Positions 18,671-25,370 of a stretch of 64,000 bases of DNA are shown here, piece after piece; within the stretch, counting starts at the first letter, position 1; the number at the start of each line of letters is the position of its first letter. The notes beneath the pieces were generated by a model, which did not search any database, was not told where the DNA came from, and saw nothing but the letters and a program-made list of their open reading frames with translations. A program made the position numbers and the translations under genes. The DNA is from JAIEOG01 sp964611895 (lineage in GTDB: Bacteria; Bdellovibrionota; FAC87; UBA2466): NCBI GenBank assembly GCA_964611895.1, contig CAZTDN010000004.1, positions 68,058 through 132,057 on the forward strand, given 5' to 3'.

Positions 18671-20188
18671 CTACATAGGCAAAATACCCGGGGGCCGTAA
18701 GGGGCTTTTTTCGCGAGCGTAATACGCAAAACGCCGACTCAACTCTTCCCGAACCTGGCTACCGTCAATCACCGCATCCACAATGAGCTCCCCTGCGAGC
18801 CGCAAAAGATCGATATCTTTTTCGTACTCCGCGGTCTTTTGCGCCACAAACGCCTTGCGTTCGGCTTCGGGGAGCTCTTGAATCTTGTTGTAGTAAACCG
18901 CGTTCACGGCGGGCTCAGGCCCCATGACTGCGACTTGGGCTGTAGGCAGCGCCAGCACACAATCTGTCCCGAAAGCCGGGCCGGACATAGCGTACAAACC
19001 GGCGCCAAAGGCCTTGCGGACAAGCAGAGAAATCTTTGGAACTCGGGCCGTGGACAAAGCGTAAATCAGTTTAGCTCCGGCTCGAATCATGCCTTCTCTT
19101 TCGGTTTTGCTGCCGATCATAAACCCCGGAACATCAGCCACGAAAAGCAAAGGCACTCGAAAAGCGCTGCACAGCTGAATGAAGCGAGCCGCTTTGTCCG
19201 AAGACTCCACGAAGAGGACCCCACCCTTCACCATGGGCTGGTTGGCGATGATGCCCACAGATTTCCCGTCAATACGGCCAAAACCGGTGACGACTTCTTT
19301 GGCGTAGAGTTCCTTTAATTCGAAAAAGCTCCCCTCATCCAAAAAGGTATCTAAGCAATCTTTTATATTGTAGGCGCGGGTGGGAGAAGCCGGCACCAAA
19401 GTAGCCAAATCTGATGCTGGGCGTTTTGGTTTTTTAGGGGATACAGCAGGGGGCGTCTGAGATTCGTCTTGGGGCAGGTAACCCAAATAGATCTTCGCTT
19501 TTTCTATCGCTTCTTTTTCGTCTTTGACGAGAAAGTCACCACACCCGCTGACTGAGCAGTGCATTTGCGCACCACCCATGTCTTCTAGACTGACCTTTTC
19601 CCCGATCACCGCTTCCGCCATGCGCGGAGAGCCGAGGTACATACTCGCGTTTCCTTGTACCATGAACAAAACGTCACAAAAGGCAGGGATATAAGCGCCG
19701 CCCGCTGCGGAGGGGCCGAATAGAAGGCAGATTTGAGGGATCGTCCCGGACAAGCGGGCCTGATTATAGAAAATCCGGCCGGCACCCCGTCGTCCCGGAA
19801 ACATTTCAATTTGATCGGTAATGCGCGCCCCGGCACTGTCCACCAGATAAAAAAGCGGAACCCTTAATTGCTCGGCTGTCTCCTGAATGCGCAGAATTTT
19901 TTCGACGGTGCGAGCCCCCCAGGAGCCTGCCTTTATCGTCGTATCGTTTGCCATAATGGCGACTGCACGCCCTCCCACACGGCCCAATCCTGTCACCACC
20001 CCATCGGCCGCGAGCTCTTCGCTCAGGCAGTTTGCAAACAAGCCATCTTCGACAAAACTCCCCGCATCGCATAGGAGCGCAATCCGCTCACGCACGAACA
20101 GTTTGCCTGCCTCAGGGAGTTTATCGTGATATTTCTGAGGTCCACCCTGGCGAAGCTTTTTCTGCCATTGAAGAATATCTGCGCTCAT
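18671..20188 (-). CDS. Acyl-CoA carboxylase carboxyltransferase subunit (methylcrotonyl/propionyl-CoA type)
   Basis: 505 residues forming the two crotonase-fold halves of a biotin-dependent carboxyltransferase. Half one carries the acyl-CoA part (DSAGARI, GRIFYNQARLSG, GPSAAGGAYIPAF). Half two carries GFGRIDGKSVGIIANQP, VADVPGF and GAKLIYALSTA. It moves CO2 from carboxybiotin to an acyl-CoA. Its neighbours (HMG-CoA lyase, hydratase, free biotin carrier) favour methylcrotonyl-CoA in leucine breakdown over propionyl-CoA. GGGGAGTGAGCAA precedes the ATG. No biotin carboxylase subunit is encoded beside it. Confidence 0.93.
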   Translation of the reverse strand: MSADILQWQKKLRQGGPQKYHDKLPEAGKLFVRERIALLCDAGSFVEDGLFANCLSEELAADGVVTGLGRVGGRAVAIMANDTTIKAGSWGARTVEKILRIQETAEQLRVPLFYLVDSAGARITDQIEMFPGRRGAGRIFYNQARLSGTIPQICLLFGPSAAGGAYIPAFCDVLFMVQGNASMYLGSPRMAEAVIGEKVSLEDMGGAQMHCSVSGCGDFLVKDEKEAIEKAKIYLGYLPQDESQTPPAVSPKKPKRPASDLATLVPASPTRAYNIKDCLDTFLDEGSFFELKELYAKEVVTGFGRIDGKSVGIIANQPMVKGGVLFVESSDKAARFIQLCSAFRVPLLFVADVPGFMIGSKTEREGMIRAGAKLIYALSTARVPKISLLVRKAFGAGLYAMSGPAFGTDCVLALPTAQVAVMGPEPAVNAVYYNKIQELPEAERKAFVAQKTAEYEKDIDLLRLAGELIVDAVIDGSQVREELSRRFAYYAREKSPLRPPGILPM

Positions 20189-20192
20189 TTGC

Positions 20193-20978
20193 TCACTCCC
20201 CTGTGTAGTGTGGCTTGCGTTTTTCTAGAAAAGCTTTCATCCCTTCAATCCGATCCTTGGAGGGGATGAGCGGGCGATAGCATTCCACTTCAAATGCCAG
20301 AGCCTTATTCAGGGATAATTCCATTCCCTGGCGAATGGCGAACTTGGCCTGCCGCAAAGCAAGCGGGCCTGCGTCCATCATTTTCAAAGCCCATTGTTTT
20401 GCGTGAGAGACAGCATAGCCCGGAGCTACTAGTGCCTGGATCAAGCCATACCCCAGAGCTTCTTGGGCTGAAATTCGCCGTGCAGTAAAAACCATTTCCA
20501 TGGCGCGTGCGGGGCCGACAATGCGAGCAAGCCTTTGAGTCCCCCCATTGCCGGGGATAATGGCCAAGTCCACCTCAGGGAGCCCCAATACTGCATTGTC
20601 TGAAGCGACACGAAGATCCGCAGTCAGAGCTAGTTCCAGCCCGCCACCCAGCGCAGCCCCGCCAATCGCGGCAATTACCGGAATGGGTAGCCGTTCGATT
20701 CGCTGGTAGAGCGTGTGCACGAAATCAAAACGTGCGAGGATGTTTTTTTCGTTCATGCCTTGGCGTTCTTTGAGGTCAGCCCCCACACAAAACGCTTTTT
20801 CGCCAGCGCCTGTGATAACCAAAGCCCTAGCAGTTTTATCGGTTTCTACGACGTCGATGAGGGACTTGAGATCATCAAATATTTCTTTGTTGAGTGCATT
20901 GAGCTTATCCGGCCGATTCAGCGTAGCAAGGATGATCGCTCCCTCACGCTTGATTACAATGGACGTACTCGAACCCAT
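20193..20978 (-). CDS. Enoyl-CoA hydratase/isomerase (methylglutaconyl-CoA hydratase candidate)
   Basis: A 261-residue crotonase-family protein. NRPDKLNALN, FCVGADLKER and GGGLELALTADLRVA form the oxyanion-hole and core segments. The catalytic region GLPEVDLAIIPGNGGTQRL retains Glu, as in hydratases. The ATG at 20978 begins one nucleotide after the HMG-CoA lyase stop; a longer frame to 21020 lies inside the lyase gene and is rejected. In this context it most likely hydrates 3-methylglutaconyl-CoA to HMG-CoA. Four nucleotides separate it from the carboxyltransferase. Confidence 0.93.
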   Translation of the reverse strand: MGSSTSIVIKREGAIILATLNRPDKLNALNKEIFDDLKSLIDVVETDKTARALVITGAGEKAFCVGADLKERQGMNEKNILARFDFVHTLYQRIERLPIPVIAAIGGAALGGGLELALTADLRVASDNAVLGLPEVDLAIIPGNGGTQRLARIVGPARAMEMVFTARRISAQEALGYGLIQALVAPGYAVSHAKQWALKMMDAGPLALRQAKFAIRQGMELSLNKALAFEVECYRPLIPSKDRIEGMKAFLEKRKPHYTGE

Positions 20979-20979
20979 A

Positions 20980-21888
20980 TTACACCCCGAAAAGAGATCC
21001 CCCCTTTGCCCAGATCTCACTCAACCTACCCTGAGGAATAAGACCGAGCTCTTGGGAGAGCGTTTGAACGGCTTGCTTAAGCGGAGCTTCCTGAAACCGC
21101 GTGATGCCCTGCCGAAAAAAACTATAAATCAGGTCCTCGCTCGCAACATTTCCCGACGCGCCTTTTGCGTAAGGGCAACCACCCACTCCCCCAGTCGCAC
21201 CATCAAACCGTCGAACACCGCTCTGCCACCCTGCTTGGGCCGCAGCCACCGCCAATCCGTAAGTATTGTGCAGGTGAAGCGCGGTACGTTCGAGCGGGTA
21301 GAGCGGCGCCGTGTGACTCAGAACGGCGCGAACCTGATCCGGGGTCGCAACACCGATGGTGTCCCCCAGAGCGACTTCGTCGGGGGAGGCGTTGGCAACT
21401 TCACGAACGACTTTCGACACCGTGTCTAGCGCGATCTCTCCCGCGTAAGGACATCCAAAAACAGTGGAGACGTAAACCCGTACTTTGCGACCGAGGTGTT
21501 TGGCTTTGTTTATAACCAGGCGAACTTGTTCCAAGCTCTCTTCCACGGACGCGTTGACGTTTTTTCGATTGAAGGCCTCGCTGCACGATACAAAGCAGGC
21601 GGTCCAATCAATGGGAAAGCGTGCTAGGCGTTCAAAGCCTTTTTCATTAGGGACAAAAGCCATGAGCTCAGGAAGATCCGACTTTTTCCCCAATGCCTCA
21701 CAAAATTTTTCGGCATCGGCGAACTGAGGCACTTTAGCAGGGTTCACAAAACTGGTGACTTCAATACGATTAAAACCACACTGAACGAGCCGTTCAAAAA
21801 GAGCGAGTTTCTGATCCAGCGTGAGAATTTTTTTTTCGATTTGCAACCCGTCGCGCAGGGTCACATCGGTGAAATGCAGTCCGCTCAT
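20980..21888 (-). CDS. Hydroxymethylglutaryl-CoA lyase
   Basis: A 302-residue TIM-barrel lyase of the HMGL-like family. DVTLRDGLQ at the N-terminus supplies the metal-binding Asp and catalytic Arg. The signature loop GGVGGCPYAKGASGN contains the catalytic Cys (Cys238), and LHLHNTYG supplies the metal-binding histidines. It cleaves HMG-CoA to acetoacetate and acetyl-CoA, the last step of leucine catabolism. It sits between the free biotin carrier (3 nt upstream) and the hydratase (1 nt downstream), so the four genes form one operon. Confidence 0.95.
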   Translation of the reverse strand: MSGLHFTDVTLRDGLQIEKKILTLDQKLALFERLVQCGFNRIEVTSFVNPAKVPQFADAEKFCEALGKKSDLPELMAFVPNEKGFERLARFPIDWTACFVSCSEAFNRKNVNASVEESLEQVRLVINKAKHLGRKVRVYVSTVFGCPYAGEIALDTVSKVVREVANASPDEVALGDTIGVATPDQVRAVLSHTAPLYPLERTALHLHNTYGLAVAAAQAGWQSGVRRFDGATGGVGGCPYAKGASGNVASEDLIYSFFRQGITRFQEAPLKQAVQTLSQELGLIPQGRLSEIWAKGGSLFGV

Positions 21889-21891
21889 GGG

Positions 21892-22104
21892 TTACTTGAG
21901 TTCCATGAGGGTATCTCCTTCATTGAGAAAATCCCCCACCCCCTTGAGAATGGCCTGCACTGTGCCCGCAGTGGCTGCCGTCAGCGGCACTTCCATTTTC
22001 ATGGACTCGACAACAGCGACTTCCTGCCCAGCACTGACGGAGTCTCCAACTTTGACTTTGATTTCTAAAATGGTCCCAGCCATTTCGCTTTTGATTTTAC
22101 CCAC
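21892..22104 (-). CDS. Stand-alone biotin carboxyl carrier protein
   Basis: A 70-residue protein consisting only of a biotinyl domain, with the biotin-attachment motif ESMKME (Lys36). In most bacterial methylcrotonyl-CoA and propionyl-CoA carboxylases this domain is fused to the biotin carboxylase subunit; here it is free, as in sodium-pump decarboxylases and transcarboxylases. It is presumably the mobile carrier for the adjacent carboxyltransferase. The biotin carboxylase partner must be encoded elsewhere. Confidence 0.93.
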   Translation of the reverse strand: MGKIKSEMAGTILEIKVKVGDSVSAGQEVAVVESMKMEVPLTAATAGTVQAILKGVGDFLNEGDTLMELK

Positions 22105-22113
22105 AACTGCCCC

Positions 22114-22614
22114 TTACAAAGAAAAGCCAAACCGCATCATGATATTCCAAAAGCTGCCCTCATCCACGGCGGGATTGAATAGCCCATGAAAACGAAAGCC
22201 TAGCCCCAAACGAATAGCTTCGCTTACTTGCAGGTCTCCGTACAAACCGCCCTGAAGCCCGAAACGTGGGCTGCGGTTCGTGCCACTGAACTGGTAAAAC
22301 CCAGGGCCCCCGCCCAAAAAAACTTCGATGTCATAGATGTTTCCCACAAGAACATCGGCGGACAGAGAAGTAGCCCATAGACTGGTGCCTGCCCCCCCAC
22401 CGTGAGCGCTCAGTTGAGAGCGGACTGTTACGTAAAGCACAGGATTCGTGCGAAACCCTACCTCGCCGCCAAATCCTAGCGCATTGGTGTGTGCTGCGGC
22501 CGCACCCGAAGTTAAAAACACCTGTCCAAACTCCGCTCCCACATAAACGGACTCTAATGGATAGGCTAAACCAGGCAGCAATAGCGCCAACGCCAGAGCA
22601 AGTTTGTTCTTCAT
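22114..22614 (-). CDS. Small outer-membrane beta-barrel protein
   Basis: 166 residues with a signal peptide (LALALALLLPGLAYP) followed by Gly/aromatic-rich alternating strands (GAEFGQVF, GFGGEVGF, GGPGFYQF, GLGFRFHGLF). It ends with the pattern MMRFGFSL, close to the aromatic C-terminal signature recognised by BAM. This suggests an 8-stranded OmpA/OmpW-sized barrel; the function is unknown. It is 9 nt upstream of the biotin carrier gene on the same strand, so the leucine cluster might be transcribed through it, though the link looks incidental. Confidence 0.7.
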   Translation of the reverse strand: MKNKLALALALLLPGLAYPLESVYVGAEFGQVFLTSGAAAAHTNALGFGGEVGFRTNPVLYVTVRSQLSAHGGGAGTSLWATSLSADVLVGNIYDIEVFLGGGPGFYQFSGTNRSPRFGLQGGLYGDLQVSEAIRLGLGFRFHGLFNPAVDEGSFWNIMMRFGFSL

Positions 22615-22724
22615 GTGAAAACTTTACGCGTGCATAGGAATGGTTGGCAAGAAAAGGCACCTTTTTTGATGATTTAGTGTCTTTTTTGACCTGGAAACCT
22701 GGCTGATCTCAAACACTTCTAAAA

Positions 22725-22748
22725 AAAGAATGCACCGCAGCATTTTTT
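22725..22748. repeat. Inverted repeat in the OMP/flagellin divergent region
   Basis: AAAGAATGC (22725-22733) pairs with GCATTTTTT (22740-22748) around a 6-nt loop, with one G-T wobble and flanking A and T runs. The shape is that of a bidirectional terminator. It lies between two divergent genes, where no upstream transcript is expected. It may insulate the two promoters or act as a protein-binding site. Confidence 0.5.
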
Positions 22749-22750
22749 CT

Positions 22751-22778
22751 TAAAGTTTAAGTCGCTGTGCGTCGAAAT
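22751..22778 (+). promoter_or_regulatory. Candidate sigma-28-like promoter of flagellin 1
   Basis: TAAA(GTTT) at 22751 and GTCGAAAT at 22771-22778 are separated by 16 nt. This approximates the FliA/sigma-28 consensus (TAAA, 15 nt, GCCGATAA). The same TAAA-N16-GNCGANA arrangement recurs upstream of flagellin 3. It predicts a leader of about 110 nt. The match is partial. Confidence 0.45.
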
Positions 22779-22854
22779 GCACTGTGTCAGGGTAGTGCTG
22801 CGTAGCGTTATAGCCGCGTAGTACCTCCCTGGTATCCGGTTTAGTACGCCGGAT

Positions 22855-22873
22855 TCCCTGAATTTTTCGGGGA
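22855..22873 (+). promoter_or_regulatory. Leader hairpin of flagellin 1
   Basis: TCCCTGAA (22855-22862) and TTCGGGGA (22866-22873) form an 8-bp stem with one G-U pair and a 3-nt loop. It ends 11 nt before the flagellin 1 Shine-Dalgarno (AGGGGGA, 22884-22890), which stays free. Its sequence resembles the hairpin over the flagellin 3 ribosome-binding site. Confidence 0.5.
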
Positions 22874-22894
22874 CTCAACAATTAGGGGGAAACC

Positions 22895-23731
22895 ATGTCT
22901 TTCACAATTCAGACAAATGCGCTCGCGAATACCGCGATGCGTAATTTGAATAATACGGAAGAACGCATGGCGAACGTCGTGAATAAACTCGCGACGGGTA
23001 GCCGTATCGTTCGCGCTGCTGATGACCCAGCGGGTTTGGCCATCTCAGATCAAATGAACTCCACGATCCGCTCGATGAACCAAGCCCAACGAAACGCACA
23101 AGATGCTGTTTCGCTGGTCCAGGTTTTTGAAGGCGGAACGACGGAAATCAGCAACATGCTCATGCGCATCCGCGAGCTGTCGATCCAAGCGTCTTCGGAC
23201 ACTGTGGGTGAACGCGAGCGTGCGATGTTGAACTTAGAAGTAAAAGAGCTCAAGAGTGAAATTACCCGAGTAGCTCGCACCACGACCTATATGGACCGTG
23301 AGTTGCTCGCCGGTGATGAAGTAAAACTCGAGTTCCAAGTCGGTGTGAACAACGACGCAAGCCGAGACCGCATTATGTTCGATCCTGGCAACACGGATCT
23401 GACTGCAGGCGGCCTTGGATTGGAAGGAATCGATATCTCTGAAACCGATGGCGCACGCGAAGGTTTGCAGAGTTTGGACAACGCAATCGTGATGGTGAAC
23501 GAATTGCGCGCCAAAATCGGTTCCACTCAGAACCGTTTACAAACCACGATCAACACACAAGGGATCTACGTAGAGAACTTGTCGAACGCGAAGTCTCGTA
23601 TCCGTGACGCAGACATGGCGATGGAAACAACGAACCTGACTCGAGAGCAGATCTTGCGTCAAGCCGGTGTGGCCGTACTCCAAGCTGCAAACGAGAACCC
23701 GAAGCTCGCGCTTCAGTTGCTCAGAATGTAA
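22895..23731 (+). CDS. Flagellin (copy 1)
   Basis: A 278-residue flagellin with only the conserved D0/D1 regions. The N-terminus SFTIQTNALANTAMRNL and LATGSRIVRAADDPAGLAIS form the N-D0/D1. GSTQNRLQTTINTQGIYVEN and ANENPKLALQLLRM form the C-D1/D0 that packs into the filament core. The surface-exposed D2/D3 insert is absent, typical of short flagellins. AGGGGGAAACC precedes the ATG. It is nearly identical in design to copy 2; copy 3 is more divergent. Exported through the flagellar type III apparatus and polymerised into the filament. Confidence 0.96.
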   Translation: MSFTIQTNALANTAMRNLNNTEERMANVVNKLATGSRIVRAADDPAGLAISDQMNSTIRSMNQAQRNAQDAVSLVQVFEGGTTEISNMLMRIRELSIQASSDTVGERERAMLNLEVKELKSEITRVARTTTYMDRELLAGDEVKLEFQVGVNNDASRDRIMFDPGNTDLTAGGLGLEGIDISETDGAREGLQSLDNAIVMVNELRAKIGSTQNRLQTTINTQGIYVENLSNAKSRIRDADMAMETTNLTREQILRQAGVAVLQAANENPKLALQLLRM

Positions 23732-23797
23732 CTAGTTGAGTCCTTAACTGCCCACTGCTTACTCCCAAGGTGGGTAGTTCGAAAAGAGTCGGATTGT

Positions 23798-23826
23798 GCG
23801 GGGAGAGGTTTATAGCCTCTCCCCGC
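23798..23826 (+). terminator. Perfect 11-bp GC-rich hairpin downstream of flagellin 1
   Basis: GCGGGGAGAGG (23798-23808), a 7-nt loop, then its exact complement (23816-23826). It starts 67 nt after the flagellin 1 stop. No T-run follows, so it is either a processing or 3'-stabilising hairpin or a partial terminator rather than a classical rho-independent one. Confidence 0.55.
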
Positions 23827-23977
23827 CTCCAGGCTCCTAGGCTCAATTCGATGTGACACGTCCCACTGTCGCGACATTATTGCACCATATTTATGTTGCA
23901 CTATGTCATGGAAGGGTAGCTAAACCGATGCAAGTCGAAGCTGCTCTTAGGCCAAGTTCGGCCGACGGTAAAGCCTT

Positions 23978-24007
23978 GGCAGTTTTTCTGTGGTTAGAAA
24001 AACTGCC
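23978..24007 (+). promoter_or_regulatory. Perfect 12-bp inverted repeat in the flagellin 2 leader
   Basis: GGCAGTTTTTCT (23978-23989) and AGAAAAACTGCC (23996-24007) are exact complements around GTGGTT. It ends 41 nt before the flagellin 2 ATG. It could be an attenuator-like RNA stem or, as DNA, a dimeric regulator site. Confidence 0.6.
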
Positions 24008-24017
24008 GCAAAAAGAA

Positions 24018-24053
24018 GGCATTGCCGTGCCAGAAGTCAGGAGGGGCAATGTC
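24018..24053 (+). promoter_or_regulatory. Hairpin enclosing the flagellin 2 start codon
   Basis: GGCATTGCC (24018-24026) pairs with GGCAATGTC (24045-24053): nine pairs with one G-U. The ATG (24049-24051) lies inside the stem, and the Shine-Dalgarno AGGAGG sits in the 18-nt loop. Translation initiation would require opening the stem. Confidence 0.5.
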
Positions 24054-24885
24054 ATTCACTATTCAAACCAATGCGTTGGCCAATACGGTCATACGCAACT
24101 TGGACAATATCGAAGGGCGCGTCGCTACTTCGGTTTCCAAACTAGCAACCGGTAGTCGCATCGTCCGCGCTGCGGATGACCCAGCCGGGCTCGCCATTTC
24201 CGACCAAATGAGCGCCACTATTCGCTCAATGAATCAGGCACAACGAAATGCGCAGGATGCTATCTCGCTCGTGCAAGTAGCTGAAGGCGGCACGGCTGAA
24301 ATCAGCAATATGTTAATTCGCATCCGCGAACTCTCCATTCAGGCTTCATCTGATACGGTTGGCGATCGCGAACGCGAGATGCTCAACCTTGAGGTGCAGG
24401 AGCTCAAAAGCGAAATCACCCGTGTGGCGCGAACGACCACTTACATGGGACGAGAGCTTTTGGCAGGAGATGCCGTCCACTTGGAATTCCAGGTCGGTGT
24501 GAACAATAATCCGGACCGAGACCGGATCGTATTCGATCCAGGAAACACAGACTTAACCTCGTCTGGACTCGGTGTGGAAAGCATCGATATTACCGATGTC
24601 GACTCTGCACGAAGCGGATTAAGCGGTGTAGACGAAGCGATTGGCAAAGTGAACGAGTTGCGCGCCAAAATCGGTTCAACCCAGAACCGCTTGCAAACGA
24701 CAGTGAACACTCAAGGGATCTTCGCCGAAAACCTTGAAAACGCGAAGTCACGTATTCGCGATGCGGACATGGCCCGCGAAACCACAGCCCTGACCCGAGA
24801 GACAATCTTGCGCCAGGCTGGTGTCTCCGTACTCCAAGCCGCTAACGAAAACCCAAAACTCGCTCTGCAATTGTTACGAGGATAA
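24049..24885 (+). CDS. Flagellin (copy 2)
   Basis: A 278-residue short flagellin, very close to copy 1 over its length (same SFTIQTNALANT start, same RIVRAADDPAGLAIS, same ANENPKLALQLLR end). The ATG at 24049 follows AGGAGGGGC; an in-frame ATG at 24022 has no ribosome-binding site and would add nine atypical residues. Differences from copy 1 cluster in the middle (GLGVESIDITDVDSARSGL), the region exposed on the filament. It is a tandem duplicate; several flagellins are known to build one filament in Bdellovibrio-type bacteria. Confidence 0.96.
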   Translation: MSFTIQTNALANTVIRNLDNIEGRVATSVSKLATGSRIVRAADDPAGLAISDQMSATIRSMNQAQRNAQDAISLVQVAEGGTAEISNMLIRIRELSIQASSDTVGDREREMLNLEVQELKSEITRVARTTTYMGRELLAGDAVHLEFQVGVNNNPDRDRIVFDPGNTDLTSSGLGVESIDITDVDSARSGLSGVDEAIGKVNELRAKIGSTQNRLQTTVNTQGIFAENLENAKSRIRDADMARETTALTRETILRQAGVSVLQAANENPKLALQLLRG

Positions 24886-24939
24886 TTGCACGCACCCGGA
24901 AGTCGCCCTCCCCTCGGGCGGCTACGCACCACTCAATGT

Positions 24940-25010
24940 ACGCGGTTATCAGGTACGCGGTTACTTTTTTTCAAAAGTAACCGCGTACCTGATAACCGCG
25001 TGCTTTTTTT
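24940..25010 (+). repeat. Perfect 29-bp palindrome with internal direct repeat and T-tract
   Basis: Arms 24940-24968 and 24973-25001 are exact complements over 29 bp around a TTTC loop. GC and seven T residues follow to 25010. Each arm contains the 9-mer ACGCGGTTA twice (24940-24948 and 24955-24963), separated by TCAGGT. As RNA it would be an unusually long rho-independent terminator for flagellin 2, starting 55 nt after its stop. The perfection and internal repeats exceed what termination needs, so a mobile palindromic repeat or regulator-binding origin is possible. Confidence 0.85.
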
Positions 25011-25133
25011 CAGCCTGCCGCATCAAATGTGCAAAAAACTCCAAGATGCTTAACGCGCCAAACCAACTCAAATAACTTCAATCAGGTTCTGCGCAATGTC
25101 ATTTCATGATGCGGGGCGCTGTGTTTTTCTCCG

Positions 25134-25161
25134 TAAAGCCGACGCCTTAGGACGACGAGAC
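25134..25161 (+). promoter_or_regulatory. Candidate sigma-28-like promoter of flagellin 3
   Basis: TAAA at 25134-25137 and GACGAGAC at 25154-25161 with 16 nt between them, the same arrangement as upstream of flagellin 1. It would give a leader of about 200 nt containing the GNRA hairpin and the ribosome-binding-site hairpin. Each element alone is a weak match. Confidence 0.35.
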
Positions 25162-25246
25162 GGATTGTGTCTGGAGCCAGTTCACCTGGATGGTGCGCTG
25201 ACAACAGACCGACTCACGTCGATTAATATCCGCAAGGTTAGCGGCG

Positions 25247-25262
25247 TTTCCCGCGAGGGAAA
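25247..25262 (+). promoter_or_regulatory. GNRA-tetraloop hairpin in flagellin 3 leader
   Basis: TTTCCC (25247-25252), loop GCGA, GGGAAA (25257-25262). GCGA is a stable GNRA tetraloop. Fourteen nt downstream, AAAGGAGG (25276-25283) looks like a strong Shine-Dalgarno with no ATG or GTG at normal distance. Confidence 0.45.
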
Positions 25263-25337
25263 TTGACTCACAAGGAAAGGAGGAACAAGCCAATTAGGTT
25301 GTTATTCTTTGCGACGGATTAGGCCGTCACTGGGGAT

Positions 25338-25362
25338 CTTCCTGAATGGCTATTTCAGGAGG
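25338..25362 (+). promoter_or_regulatory. Hairpin sequestering the flagellin 3 ribosome-binding site
   Basis: CTTCCTGAA (25338-25346) pairs with TTCAGGAGG (25354-25362): nine pairs with one G-U and a 7-nt loop. The 3' arm is the Shine-Dalgarno (AGGAGG) of flagellin 3, 8 nt before its ATG. This is a classical translational-control geometry. Confidence 0.6.
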
Positions 25363-25370
25363 TCTCTTCC

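Larger units (their letters stand above)
23732..24048. other. Flagellin 1-2 intergenic region with two strong hairpins
   Basis: 317 nt with no convincing gene. It contains a perfect 11-bp hairpin at 23798-23826, a perfect 12-bp inverted repeat at 23978-24007 and the 5' arm of a start-codon hairpin at 24018-24026. The TAAA-N16-GNCGANA motif seen at flagellins 1 and 3 was not found here, so copy 2 may rely on read-through or a different sigma factor. Confidence 0.6.
24886..25370. other. Flagellin 2-3 intergenic region, highly structured, no gene
   Basis: 485 nt without a convincing coding frame. In order it holds a small GC hairpin (24904-24922), a perfect 29-bp palindrome with T-run (24940-25010), a candidate sigma-28 promoter (25134-25161), a GCGA-tetraloop hairpin (25247-25262), an orphan AAAGGAGG (25276-25283) and a ribosome-binding-site hairpin (25338-25362). 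The stretch 25011-25130 shows nothing I can name. Confidence 0.6.

Noticed and set aside
23911..23940. Possible c-di-GMP (GEMM-I) riboswitch before flagellin 2
   Set aside because: GGTAGC...ACCGATG resembles the 3' half of the aptamer, but no GCAAAGC-containing 5' half could be found in the right position.
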